A stretch of 24,041 bases of DNA, taken from NCBI GenBank assembly GCA_035486355.1, contig DATHNE010000074.1, positions 1 through 24,041 of the forward strand, written 5' to 3'. Below the pieces are notes generated by a model. The model made no database searches, was not told the origin of the DNA, and saw nothing but the letters and a program-made list of their open reading frames with translations. Origin of the DNA: Palsa-883 sp035486355. GTDB taxonomy: Bacteria; Pseudomonadota; Alphaproteobacteria; Acetobacterales; Acetobacteraceae. Shown here piece after piece: positions 7,475-15,556 of this stretch; position 1 is the first letter of the stretch, and every line of letters starts with the position of its first letter. Position numbers and translations under genes: made by a program.

Positions 7475-7870
7475 CCGCAGCCCGGCGCGGGTATCGGCGT
7501 GCTGGTTCCGTATCGCTATGCGGCGCCGGGGGTGGCCAGCTTTTCGACCTCCAGCAGCGCCACCGGGTATTTCGCCATCAATGGCGGTGGCACCGACATG
7601 GTCGGCTTCAACCGGAACAGCAGCGGGGATTTTGCCGATTTCGGGTAGCGTGGGAGCCTGATCGGCGAATTCAGTCCGACGGGTGACGTGCAGGCCGCGT
7701 TCGGCAGCCCGGGATTCATCCCGAGGTACACCACCGCGTCGCCCGAGCTCGAGATGATGGAGGCGGTCGGCGACGACGGGACTGTACCGGAACCAACGTC
7801 ATTGGCCGTGCTGGATGGCGGTGCCGGACGTGGGGGCTGCGCGGCGACGGGCGCGGCGTCGGGTAGGATC
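7475..7870 (+). pseudogene. Remnant of a PEP-CTERM exported protein (NF038122-type metalloprotease-like C-terminus)
   Basis: One plus-strand frame reads YFAINGGGTDMVGFNR and SSGDFADFG, hits a TAG at 7646-7648, then continues GDVQAAFGSPGFIPRYT, ELEMMEAVGDDG and VPEPTSLAVL (motif from 7784). This resembles the end of PEP-CTERM proteins that carry a FSIDGG.TDL..FN....GDFGDW block, then SPE....D.IGYD and the VPEP sorting motif. After VPEPTSLAVL the hydrophobic segment is broken by Asp and Arg, and no Arg cluster closes it. Another stop (TAG 7472-7474) lies just upstream, and no N-terminus, signal peptide or catalytic HExxH is found. It is therefore a truncated and degenerate tail. The family assignment is from memory of the motif pattern; the VPEPTS motif is the firmest part. 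Confidence 0.6.
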
Positions 7871-7911
7871 GTAACAAAGTCTGCACGCCTGAATGTTTTG
7901 CTGCTCCGATG

Positions 7912-8901
7912 TCATTGCGCGGGCGGCGTGAGCCAAACCGTTTGACCTGCGCGTAGGCCGGCGGCCGGCCCGACCGTGTCCAGGCGGACGAAGAACGTGT
8001 TGAGGTCATGGTCCCCCGTCGCGCGCGCGGCACGCCAGACCGCAAACGCGCCCCAGTCTCGCAGTTCCACGACCTTGGCGGGAATCATCTGATTCGAGGC
8101 GTCACGGAGCGAAACAGACGCACCGATGGTCAAACCGCGCAGCCGGTCCTCGCGCAGGTCGAAGCCGAACCAGAGACCGCTATCGGGGATCATGGTCAGA
8201 ACCGGCTCGCCCGGTACCACTGCTTCGCCAGGTTCGGCGACCAGTGTGGCGATAGTGCCTGATTGGGGTGCGCGCAACAGCATCTTAGCCGCGCCCGCCT
8301 CGATGACGTCCAGCGCCGCCTCCGCCGCGGCAACGGTGGCGTCAGCTAGCGCCTTTTCCTCGTCCGTGGGACCGCGCAGCGCCTCGGCATAATGTCCTTG
8401 CGCCACGGCGATGTCGGCGGCACTGCGCGCCTCGGCGGCCTTGGCGATGTCAAGCTCCTGTTGCGACGCATAGGAATGCGCGGCCAGCGTGGACTTTCGC
8501 ACCAGCTCCTGCTGATCCTGCGTGTGCACCGCCTGCGCCTTTGCGATCTCGCGCTCCAGCGCCTGCACCTCTTCCGCGCGAACGCCGGCATAGATGCGGT
8601 CGCGGTCCGATCGTGCCTTGTCGAGCTGTGCGCGGGCGGCATCCACCGCGGCGAACAGCTCCGGATTGACGATCGCGGCCACCGGTTGCCCTTGGAGGAC
8701 GGCCTTGCCGGGCATGACGAGGAAGCGAGCCATCCGGCCGCTCACTTCCGGCGCGATGCGGATTTCGGTCGTGCGCACCATGCCTGGGAAGGATCCGGTC
8801 GTATGGCTGCGTGCCGGCCACACATGCCAGACGATCGCTAGGCTGGTCGCCAGCACTGGCACCGCCGCGACAAGAAGCGCGCGCTTACGTTGCCATGCCA
8901 A
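7912..8901 (-). CDS. HlyD/EmrA-family periplasmic adaptor subunit (second of the cassette)
   Basis: Membrane fusion protein expected to bridge an inner-membrane exporter and the outer membrane. From the TTG at 8901 it has 329 aa: an N-terminal anchor (about residues 8-27, LLVAAVPVLATSLAIVWHVW), a first lipoyl half (IRIAPEVSGRMARFLVMPGKAV), a long alpha-hairpin rich in Ala, Glu and Gln (about 75-200), the second lipoyl half (MLLRAPQSGTIATLVAEPGEAVVPGEPV) and a beta-barrel part (LWFGFDLREDRLRGL) ending AGLRAGQTVWLTPPAQ. The TTG start has AGGAG 8 nt upstream and overlaps the permease stop by 17 nt; a longer upstream reading would lie inside the permease gene. Architecture and DLRED block resemble the adaptor at the head of the cassette, so the two are probably paralogues. 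Confidence 0.87.
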   Translation of the reverse strand: MAWQRKRALLVAAVPVLATSLAIVWHVWPARSHTTGSFPGMVRTTEIRIAPEVSGRMARFLVMPGKAVLQGQPVAAIVNPELFAAVDAARAQLDKARSDRDRIYAGVRAEEVQALEREIAKAQAVHTQDQQELVRKSTLAAHSYASQQELDIAKAAEARSAADIAVAQGHYAEALRGPTDEEKALADATVAAAEAALDVIEAGAAKMLLRAPQSGTIATLVAEPGEAVVPGEPVLTMIPDSGLWFGFDLREDRLRGLTIGASVSLRDASNQMIPAKVVELRDWGAFAVWRAARATGDHDLNTFFVRLDTVGPAAGLRAGQTVWLTPPAQ

Positions 8902-11227
8902 GGCTCGGTCTCCTGATCTTGCGCACCTGCGCGATGGCCACGGCGAGTGCCAGATAGAGCAGCACCAGCGCCCATAGTCGCAGACAATCCGGGCGCAGCT
9001 CCGCCAGGCTGGCTCCCATCTGATTGACGCGCACAAAGGCGTCGATCGCGTTCACGCTGGGCAACAATTCGCGTAACTGCCTCAGGGATTCCGGCAGGGC
9101 CTCGGCCGGCCAGGAGACACCGACCAGGAAGAACTGCGGCAGGCTGCTTGCCAGCACCAGCAGTACCGCCGTTTCACGATGGCGGAAAACCAGCCCGAGC
9201 GCCTGCCCCAGGAAGCTCGTTGCAAGAATGAACGGGATCGTCAGCGCCACGGTCGCCCAGATGCTGCCCAGCGTCGAAAACCCATAGACGCGTGGCATGA
9301 TGACGAAATAGAGCAGCATCCCCGGCACGTAGAGCGTCCAATGCGCCAGTGCCTGTCCCAGGATCGCCGACACGCGCATCTGGCGGCTCGTGCGTCCCTG
9401 GCGCTCGAACGCGGCCCCACCCAGGGTGGCCGCCCCCATCAGCAAGGTCTGATGCAGGATCAGCACGAAAGCGGCCGGCACGACGTAGCTGGAATATGAT
9501 GCGGTCGGATTGAACAGCGGTACCTGGACGAGCTCCGCGGGCTGCGCCAGATGCCGTGCGGCCTGCGCGACCGCCCCTTGCGTCCGCGCGCCGTGTGCGA
9601 GCGTGTCCACGGCATAGGCCTGGACCGCTTCGAGAATGCCCTGTAGCGACCGGTTGAACAGAATAAAGTAGGTCGAATCCGCGTAAATCGGCAGGCGCGC
9701 CGTGACGCCTTTCAGCGCGTTCTTCTCGGTGTCGGGTGGAATGCCCAGGATCGCGAACGCGCGTCGCGACAGGATGGCGTCTTCGGCTTCGCGGTAGCTC
9801 GACGCGCGCAATGCCACCGAAATATTGTCATGCGCCGACAACGTCTGCACCAGTCCGCGGCTCAGCTCGGTGTTGTCCTGGTCCACGACCGCGATCGGGA
9901 TGTTGCGGACAAGCTGCCCAAGGTAGGGTTGCGGATAGAACACCGAGTACAGCACAGGCGCCAGGACAAACAGGCCGAACACACCGCGATCCCGCAGCAC
10001 CCGTCCCCATTCCGCGACAAATGCGCCCGCCACGCCGGGCGCGGCTTGCGCTGTCGGTGGTTCGCTCTCTTCGGGGACTATCAGGCCGCCTCGCACCAGC
10101 GCGCGAAAACGCCACCAGACCAGCAGGGCGAGAACGGTTGTCAGGCCGCACAGTGCCGCGAACGGCGCGGCCGTGAAGTCCGGCGCGGCGCCACGCGAGG
10201 CCTGGTCGAACAGGATCTGGATATACCATCGCAGCGGCAGCAACGACCCCCACACGCGCGGGAAAGTCTGCATCGCAAGAACCGGAAACCCGACCCCGGC
10301 ATAGCCGAACGCTGGCGAAACGATAATGCCGGTCAGGCTGAGCCCAACCGCCATGTTGCGCGCGAGCAATTGCATCAGGCAGCCGATCAACTGATAGGCG
10401 ACAATCAGCAGGGTCGCGGAGATCGCCATCAGGATCGCGTCACCGCGGAAGCTCACGCCAAGCCAAACGTCCAGGATCCCGACCATCAGCACGAACATCA
10501 GCATCAGGACGACAAAGTAGGGCAGCAGCTTGCCCACCAAGGCCGTGGCAATGCTGTGGCCGGACAAATCCCACCACACCGGCAAGCTTCGCTGCCGGAA
10601 TTCTGAACCGACCGCCAACCCGGCAGAAATCGCGATCACGACATGCAGCACTGTGGGCAGCACCGCGCGCAGCAGGAACTGCGCATAGTTCAGCGCGGGA
10701 TTGGCGAGCACGTATTCCTCGGCAACCAGTCCGGGGCCTGGTTCATCCCGTGTGCCAACCGCATGGCTCAGTGCCGACGCCGCCGTGTTCGCGGCCTGTA
10801 GCGCGTCGCTCAGGCTCTTCTCCGCGTTGTTGCCTGGGGTGAAATACTGGGTATTCACGAACGAGACCGCGCGCGGCGCGCGTCCCGCAAGCAGATCCTT
10901 GCCGAAATCCGGCGGCAGGTAGACCGCGGCGATCGCGTGTCCGGACCGAATCGCGCTGGCCGCTGCGCCCAGATCGCTCGCCCGTTCCGCGATCGTAATG
11001 CCTGGCGACGATGCCAGGGTCTGCACGAACTGCTGCGAGGTCGGCGAGTTGTCCCCGTCGACCACGACGACGTCAAGCCCACGCACCACTGCGCGGCTGA
11101 AGGTAAGGCCGAGCAGTACGAAGGCGATGACTGGCACACCGAACAGCAGGAAGCGTGCCACGGGATCGCGCCGGATCCGGTGCATCTCGCGCGTGGCAAC
11201 CGCCCGCAATCCAGGTTGAAGCGGCAT
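8885..11227 (-). CDS. Tandem-fused ABC-2 type transporter permease (two YhhJ-like units in one chain)
   Basis: A 780-aa membrane protein made of two copies of the ABC-2 permease plan. The first (about residues 1-385) has helix 1 FLLFGVPVIAFVLLGLTF, a large periplasmic loop with VVVVDGDNSPTSQQFVQTL, and a helix bundle at about 185-375. The second (about 405-780) repeats this with GLFVLAPVLYSVFY, then IAVVDQDNTELSRGLVQTL and a second bundle. The matching VVD.DN...S...VQTL segments show internal duplication. Usual family members are about 370-380 aa and pair as dimers; here the dimer is covalent. The ATG at 11227 shares one base with the stop of the upstream adaptor (TGATG); a longer upstream reading to 11500 only overlaps that gene. 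No ATP-binding gene lies in the cassette, which is unusual. Confidence 0.9.
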   Translation of the reverse strand: MPLQPGLRAVATREMHRIRRDPVARFLLFGVPVIAFVLLGLTFSRAVVRGLDVVVVDGDNSPTSQQFVQTLASSPGITIAERASDLGAAASAIRSGHAIAAVYLPPDFGKDLLAGRAPRAVSFVNTQYFTPGNNAEKSLSDALQAANTAASALSHAVGTRDEPGPGLVAEEYVLANPALNYAQFLLRAVLPTVLHVVIAISAGLAVGSEFRQRSLPVWWDLSGHSIATALVGKLLPYFVVLMLMFVLMVGILDVWLGVSFRGDAILMAISATLLIVAYQLIGCLMQLLARNMAVGLSLTGIIVSPAFGYAGVGFPVLAMQTFPRVWGSLLPLRWYIQILFDQASRGAAPDFTAAPFAALCGLTTVLALLVWWRFRALVRGGLIVPEESEPPTAQAAPGVAGAFVAEWGRVLRDRGVFGLFVLAPVLYSVFYPQPYLGQLVRNIPIAVVDQDNTELSRGLVQTLSAHDNISVALRASSYREAEDAILSRRAFAILGIPPDTEKNALKGVTARLPIYADSTYFILFNRSLQGILEAVQAYAVDTLAHGARTQGAVAQAARHLAQPAELVQVPLFNPTASYSSYVVPAAFVLILHQTLLMGAATLGGAAFERQGRTSRQMRVSAILGQALAHWTLYVPGMLLYFVIMPRVYGFSTLGSIWATVALTIPFILATSFLGQALGLVFRHRETAVLLVLASSLPQFFLVGVSWPAEALPESLRQLRELLPSVNAIDAFVRVNQMGASLAELRPDCLRLWALVLLYLALAVAIAQVRKIRRPSLGMAT

Positions 11228-12270
11228 CACGGGCGTCGCTGGCTCCAGTCGGCATAAACGCTCATCCCGGGTCGCAGGCCCTCGACCGGCTGCGCGGGAT
11301 AGGCCCGCACCTGGAAGGTGCGCAGGTCGAAATCGCCGCTGGACCGTGTGGCACGCCAGCCGGTGTATTCGCCCTTCGCGCCGATGACGCGCACCACAAG
11401 CGGCATGACCCGATCGCCAAGCGCGGGCACCCGCACGTCGATCGTCGAGCCGACCTTGAGATCGCGCAGCAGGTCCTCCCGCAGGTCGAACTGCACCCAC
11501 ATGTCGTTGAGATCGACGAGGGTGATCAGCGGCACGCCGGGCAGCACGACTTCGCCGTCCTCGATCGGGATCCGGAAGACCTGGCTGTCGGCGGGTGCGA
11601 TCACCACCATCTGGTCAACCAGCGACTTCAGTGTCTGGACGTCGGCGGTTGCGGTCTCGATCTTCGCCAGGGCGACGCCGAGGTCTTCGCGCGTGAAGCC
11701 CGACACGGCCTCGTTGTAGGAAAAGTGGGCCTGGTCGAGCGTGCGCTCGGCGAGTGTGAGCGCCGCCGCGTCCTTGTCGTACTGCGACTGCGGTGAATCG
11801 TGCGAGGCGACAAGCTGCCGCGTGCGGTCGAAGGTCTTCTGCGCCAGGACGAGGTCCGCGTTGGCGCGGTCCACTTCCGCTTTGCGCACGGCAATCGTCT
11901 CCGCGCGGAAGCCGGCACGCACGCGCGCCAGCTCGGCCTCGGCGACGCGCAGCGCCGCTTCACTCTCCCGCTCCTTTGCCAGCAGTTCGGGGTTGTCGAT
12001 CCGGATCAGCGGTGCGCCCTGCGTGACGTTTTGCGATCGCACGACGGCGATGTCCGCGACCCGACCGTCGACACGTGCCGCCATATCGAAGGTGCGCGAC
12101 TGCACCTCACCCTGGATGACCAGAGGCTCGGTCCGGCTGAGGTACCAGATCGAAAGGCCGATCATCGCGACGAACAGCACGGCGACAATGACGACCGCCG
12201 GCGCGGGGGCGCGCGAGCTTGTGGGGGCACTTGACGGCACGCTGGGTGTCCCTGCCGTTTCTTCCGCCAT
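11227..12270 (-). CDS. HlyD/EmrA-family periplasmic adaptor subunit (first of the cassette)
   Basis: A 347-aa membrane fusion protein. It has a Pro/Ser/Ala-rich cytoplasmic tail (about 1-24), one anchor helix (about 25-44, AVVIVAVLFVAMIGLSIWYL), the first lipoyl half (FDMAARVDGRVADIAVVRSQNVTQGAPL), and a long coiled-coil hairpin at about 75-200 (KERESEAALRVAEAELARV and following). The second lipoyl half is VVIAPADSQVFRIPIEDGEVV, followed by a beta-barrel domain (MWVQFDLREDLLRDLKVG) ending EGLRPGMSVYADW. This resembles YhiI-type adaptors that serve ABC-2 exporters. ATG 12270 is preferred over the adjacent TTG at 12273. It follows the zinc-ribbon gene by 29 nt and its stop overlaps the permease start. 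Confidence 0.9.
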   Translation of the reverse strand: MAEETAGTPSVPSSAPTSSRAPAPAVVIVAVLFVAMIGLSIWYLSRTEPLVIQGEVQSRTFDMAARVDGRVADIAVVRSQNVTQGAPLIRIDNPELLAKERESEAALRVAEAELARVRAGFRAETIAVRKAEVDRANADLVLAQKTFDRTRQLVASHDSPQSQYDKDAAALTLAERTLDQAHFSYNEAVSGFTREDLGVALAKIETATADVQTLKSLVDQMVVIAPADSQVFRIPIEDGEVVLPGVPLITLVDLNDMWVQFDLREDLLRDLKVGSTIDVRVPALGDRVMPLVVRVIGAKGEYTGWRATRSSGDFDLRTFQVRAYPAQPVEGLRPGMSVYADWSQRRP

Positions 12271-12299
12271 CAATACGATCCAATCCGACGAGCCGGGTG

Positions 12300-13283
12300 T
12301 TAGGACAGGAAATGTCCGATGGCTGCCCAGAGCGCCGCCGCGCTGGCAGCGATCGGCACGGTGGCATCATACAGCGCCTTGACCGTCTCGGCCGTGGTCT
12401 TGATCTTCGCCGGCGCGAAGTTCGCCAGAGGATTGAGACCTCCCCCGCTGGTGGAGGCCGGTTGCACGGCGGTCGCGTTGCCGGCCTGACGCCGCTTTCG
12501 CGTCTGCAGGTATTCCGCCACGCTGCTGCCGGCGAAGTGGCTCAGGGCGATCGTGGCGACGATGGCAATCAGATCGGCCGCGACGACCGGCACGATCTGC
12601 CGGCCGGCATGGAGCGCGTCGAGCAGGCCGATCGACAATGTCCCGAGGCATCCGAATGCCAGTGCGGCGAGCGCTTGCCCAGCGGTCCCGGCGTGCGCAT
12701 TCGCCTCGAAACGGTAACCAAAGGGCAGTGCGACGGCGAGCGCGACCAGACGGAACACGGCCCGATTGTCGACTGGCAGGCTCGTCGCCATCCAATGGGC
12801 GGCGAGCAGTGCCACCACGCCGAGTGATATGTTGTCCGTCATGTGCGGCCATCTGAGGGTTGCGGTGGCGGGCGGGCGCGCGGCCGTGCGTCCAAGCGGG
12901 ACCGCGTCCTCGGTCACGCTGGGCCGCAGGCCAAGCGCATCGCAATGGGCGGCAAACGCCTGCTCCAGAGCTGCAAGCCGTGCGTCGATCGCAGTGTTCT
13001 GGTCAGCGAGGGACTGCAAAGGCGTCAGATTGCTGCCGCAATGGCAACAGACCGTCGCACCCGGACGAACGTCCTCCCGGCAGAAGACGCAGGAACGCGT
13101 GACGCCCGGCGCTGTGACCGCCGGCTTGGGTGATGGGCCTAGCGTGTCCACCGCGTACCGTCGCTCCACCTGCCTGCTCGCCCAAGCATAGAGCGGCCGA
13201 TCCGGGAGGCCATAGAACGATACCGGCGGTTCAGGGTCGTTTCGCGCTGGGCTGGCAGCGCAGGCCGTCGACGAAGACGTCAA
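12300..13283 (-). CDS. Zinc-ribbon plus multi-helix membrane protein of unknown function
   Basis: Counting from the TTG at 13283 it is a 327-aa protein. A treble-clef-like zinc ribbon is at residues 65-82 (C65-x2-C68, then C79-x2-C82; CVFCREDVRPGATVCCHCG), followed by a short helix (SLADQNTAIDARLAALEQAF). About four or five hydrophobic segments lie in the C-terminal half (ISLGVVALLAAHWMATSL, AVFRLVALAVALPFGY, ALAALAFGCLGTLSIGLLDAL, IVPVVAADLIAIVATIAL, IAASAAALWAAIGHFL). No enzyme motif is seen. The start is uncertain. TTG 13283 overlaps tetR by 53 nt and lacks a good ribosome binding site, but GC-biased third positions upstream of the alternatives (GTG 13169, GTG 13151) favour a long form. 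Position between tetR and the adaptor, all same strand, implies co-transcription; its role in export is unknown. Confidence 0.72.
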   Translation of the reverse strand: MTSSSTACAASPARNDPEPPVSFYGLPDRPLYAWASRQVERRYAVDTLGPSPKPAVTAPGVTRSCVFCREDVRPGATVCCHCGSNLTPLQSLADQNTAIDARLAALEQAFAAHCDALGLRPSVTEDAVPLGRTAARPPATATLRWPHMTDNISLGVVALLAAHWMATSLPVDNRAVFRLVALAVALPFGYRFEANAHAGTAGQALAALAFGCLGTLSIGLLDALHAGRQIVPVVAADLIAIVATIALSHFAGSSVAEYLQTRKRRQAGNATAVQPASTSGGGLNPLANFAPAKIKTTAETVKALYDATVPIAASAAALWAAIGHFLS

Positions 13284-13839
13284 CCAGGCGCAGCACGCTC
13301 GCCTGCCAGCCAGGCTGGTCGTGCATGTAGCACATGCCCACCAGGGCCCGCAGAAGGTCCTCGGGGGTGATGTCAGCGCGGATCTCGCCCGCTGCGATCG
13401 CCCGGTCCAGCAGCGCCCCGACTGCCTTGGTCAAACGTTCGAAACTATAGGCGTACAGTGCTGAAGCGCCGTGCGCCGCGAGCTCTAGCGCGGCCAGCAT
13501 GCCCTTCTTGGTGGCGACAAACGCAACATTGGACCGCAGCCAGCGGCGCAAGGCTTCGGCCGGCGCGGGGTCTGCCTTCAATTGCTCGGCCAGATCAACC
13601 AGGTGCTCGACCTCGCGGCGATAAACCGCCTCGAAGAGCGCCTCTCGGGTTGGGAAATGCCGGTACAGCGTGCCGATGCCCACGCCGGCCCGTCGGGCCA
13701 CGGCCTCCAGGCTCGCGTCGGGGCCACCGGCGCCGAACACGGCTTTCGCTGCCTCCAGCACGCGTTCGTGATTGCGGACCGCGTCGGCGCGCGGCTTGCG
13801 CGCGGCTTCGCTCGCATGATCTCCCGTATCGATAGTCAC
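13231..13839 (-). CDS. TetR/AcrR-family transcriptional regulator
   Basis: A 202-aa one-component repressor from the GTG at 13839. The N-terminal helix-turn-helix is at about residues 24-65 (RVLEAAKAVFGAGG, SLEAVARRAGVGIGTLYRHFPTREALFEAVY), a near-perfect TetR signature. The C-terminal ligand/dimer domain includes LRRWLRSNVAFVATKKGML and DITPEDLLRALVGMCY, as in the SbtR-like C-terminal class. An upstream GTG at 13896 would add 19 residues, but that stretch contains the putative -10 and the 15-bp palindrome, so the shorter form is more likely. It heads the minus-strand efflux cassette and is divergent from the molybdenum hydroxylase operon. It probably represses itself and one or both units; the ligand is unknown. 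Confidence 0.92.
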   Translation of the reverse strand: MTIDTGDHASEAARKPRADAVRNHERVLEAAKAVFGAGGPDASLEAVARRAGVGIGTLYRHFPTREALFEAVYRREVEHLVDLAEQLKADPAPAEALRRWLRSNVAFVATKKGMLAALELAAHGASALYAYSFERLTKAVGALLDRAIAAGEIRADITPEDLLRALVGMCYMHDQPGWQASVLRLVDVFVDGLRCQPSAKRP

Positions 13840-13853
13840 GGTACGCGGGCCTC

Positions 13854-13884
13854 TTGAAAAGCGGAGGGTCCCTCCGAATATAGG
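13854..13884. promoter_or_regulatory. Palindromic candidate TetR operator within divergent promoters
   Basis: CGGAGGGTCCCTCCG at 13862-13876 is a perfect 15-bp palindrome. On the plus strand it fills the 19-nt space between TTGAAA (13854-13859) and TATAGG (13879-13884), a possible promoter for the molybdenum hydroxylase genes. On the minus strand a TATATT (13882-13877) sits directly before it, so it would cover the start region of a tetR transcript. Binding here could block both directions. The promoter assignments are weak individually; the palindrome is unambiguous. Confidence 0.55.
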
Positions 13885-14003
13885 CTGCGTTGGCACGCCC
13901 CCCCAGGGACGCTGCCGATCAAACTTCCGCCCGCCGCGAAGCGACGGCGATTCGGCGTCTCAGGGGCGCGCACGTTCGGTGATGGAACCGATCGGAGGAT
14001 GGC

Positions 14004-14501
14004 ATGGGTCTGTCGATTTCGTTGACCGTAAACGGTGTGGCGCGGGCTGTCAGCTTGGACGATCCGCGGGTCACGCTGCTCGATCTTCTGCGCGAGCGGC
14101 TTGACCTGACCGGCACCAAGAAGGGCTGCGACCGCGGACAATGCGGTGCATGCACAATCCTGCTCGATGGGCGGCGGATCAATTCGTGTCTGGCGCTCGC
14201 GATCAGTCATGACGGCGCGGATATTCTCACGATCGAGGGTGTGGCGCGAGGCGACGCGCTGCATCCCGTGCAGGCGGCCTTCATCGCGCATGATGGGTTC
14301 CAGTGCGGGTTCTGTACCCCGGGCCAGATCATGAGCGCGATCGGCCTGATGCGGGAAGGCCAGACCGGCGACGACCCTGAGCGCATCCGTGAAGCCATGA
14401 GCGGCAATCTCTGCCGGTGCGGCGCCTATGCCGGGATCACCGAGGCTGTGCTGGAGGCCCAGAGGCAACGTGCCGATCTCGAGGAGGAGCAGGCCGCATG
14501 A
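14004..14501 (+). CDS. Molybdenum hydroxylase small subunit, two [2Fe-2S] clusters (PaoA-like)
   Basis: Electron-transfer subunit of a xanthine oxidase-family enzyme. The plant-type ferredoxin cluster ligands are Cys42, Cys47, Cys50 and Cys62 (GCDRGQCGAC...SC). The second cluster, in the four-helix domain, has Cys101, Cys104, Cys137 and Cys139 (CGFCTPG, CRCGAY). All eight are intact. The 165-aa length is typical for cytoplasmic forms. E. coli PaoA carries a twin-arginine leader, and none is present here, so this complex should be cytoplasmic. GGAGG 5 nt before ATG 14004 fixes the start. The next subunit overlaps by 4 nt (ATGA). Confidence 0.94.
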   Translation: MGLSISLTVNGVARAVSLDDPRVTLLDLLRERLDLTGTKKGCDRGQCGACTILLDGRRINSCLALAISHDGADILTIEGVARGDALHPVQAAFIAHDGFQCGFCTPGQIMSAIGLMREGQTGDDPERIREAMSGNLCRCGAYAGITEAVLEAQRQRADLEEEQAA

Positions 14502-15556
14502 CGCCCTTCGACTATATCCGTCCGACAACGATTCCCGAGGCCGTCGCGGCCGCCGCTGAACCTGGCGCCGCGTATCTGGCCTCGGGCACCAATATTCTGG
14601 ACCTGATGAAGGGTGGCATCACCCGTCCGCGTCGCCTCGTCGACGTGACCCGCCTGCCCGGGCTCGACCGGATCGAGAAGCTGGCCGATGGTGGTGTCCG
14701 GATCGGCGCACTCGTGCGCAATGCCGATCTGGCGCATGACACGGACTTCGCCCGGCGCTTTCCCGCGATCGCCGAGGCGTTGCTGTCGGGTGCATCGGCG
14801 CAACTGCGCAACGCCGCGACCGTTGGCGGCAATCTGCTGCAGCGCACGCGGTGCCCGTATTTCTATGATGTTGCCAGTGTCTGCAACAAACGAGACCCAG
14901 GTGCGGGCTGCGAAGCGCGTGGTGGCGACACGAGATTGCATGCGGTGCTTGGGTGGAGCGAGAGTTGCATCGCGACGCACCCGTCTGACTTCTGCGTGCC
15001 GCTCACTGCGCTCGACGCGGTGGTGGAGATCGAGGGCGGCGCGGGTCGCCGCGAGGTGCCGCTCGAGAGTTTCCATCGTCTGCCAGAGACCACGCCCGAG
15101 CACGAAACGGTACTCGAACCTGGTGAGCTGATCGTCGCGGTTCGTCTGCCTGCCGAGGCGGCCGGTTTCTCGGCGCATGCCCGCTACCTGAAGGTGCGTG
15201 AACGAACCTCGTACGCCTTCGCGGTCGTGTCGGCGGCAGCCGCGCTCCGGATCGAAAACGGCACGATCGTCGAGGCACGGATCGCGCTGGGTGGTGTTGC
15301 GATGAAGCCCTGGCGCGCGCGGGGGGCCGAAGCGGTGCTGGCGGGTGCGGGTCCGGATCAGGCCGCGTTTCGCCGCGCGGCGGAGGTGGCGCTCGCCGAT
15401 GCGACACCGTCCGGCGACAACGCGTTCAAGATCGGACTCGCGCGACGGATCGTGACGCGGGCGCTCGCAATGGCCGCGTCGGGAACACCCGACCGAATGC
15501 CGGCTTTACCGGCCTCGCCCTTCGCCCTCATGCCGGGAGTTCTCGCAGATGCCTGA
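14498..15556 (+). CDS. Molybdenum hydroxylase FAD-binding subunit with [4Fe-4S] cluster (PaoB-like)
   Basis: A 352-aa FAD subunit that passes electrons from the iron-sulfur subunit to the acceptor. The FAD site blocks are YLASGTNILDLMK (residues about 27-38) and NAATVGGNLLQRTRC (about 105-119). The insertion that defines the PaoB/4-hydroxybenzoyl-CoA reductase-like subgroup is present, with Cys119, Cys129, Cys138 and Cys157 placed to hold a [4Fe-4S] cluster (RCPYFYD, CNKRDPGAGC, ESCIATHPSD). The C-terminal CO-dehydrogenase flavoprotein domain follows. The start is ATG 14498, with GAGGAGGAG upstream; an earlier in-frame start at 14417 only overlaps the small-subunit gene. It overlaps the next gene by 8 nt. 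Confidence 0.94.
   Translation: MTPFDYIRPTTIPEAVAAAAEPGAAYLASGTNILDLMKGGITRPRRLVDVTRLPGLDRIEKLADGGVRIGALVRNADLAHDTDFARRFPAIAEALLSGASAQLRNAATVGGNLLQRTRCPYFYDVASVCNKRDPGAGCEARGGDTRLHAVLGWSESCIATHPSDFCVPLTALDAVVEIEGGAGRREVPLESFHRLPETTPEHETVLEPGELIVAVRLPAEAAGFSAHARYLKVRERTSYAFAVVSAAAALRIENGTIVEARIALGGVAMKPWRARGAEAVLAGAGPDQAAFRRAAEVALADATPSGDNAFKIGLARRIVTRALAMAASGTPDRMPALPASPFALMPGVLADA

Larger units (their letters stand above)
7022..7911. other. Gene-poor, apparently decayed stretch
   Basis: About 890 nt between the small unknown gene and the efflux cassette with no intact gene that I can support. Open frames on both strands have biased, random-looking translations (Arg/Pro/Ser-rich, or Cys/Trp-rich). 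Two items stand out and are listed separately: a 34-nt imperfect palindrome at 7103-7136 and a broken PEP-CTERM gene remnant at about 7475-7870. The rest shows nothing I can name. Confidence 0.6.
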
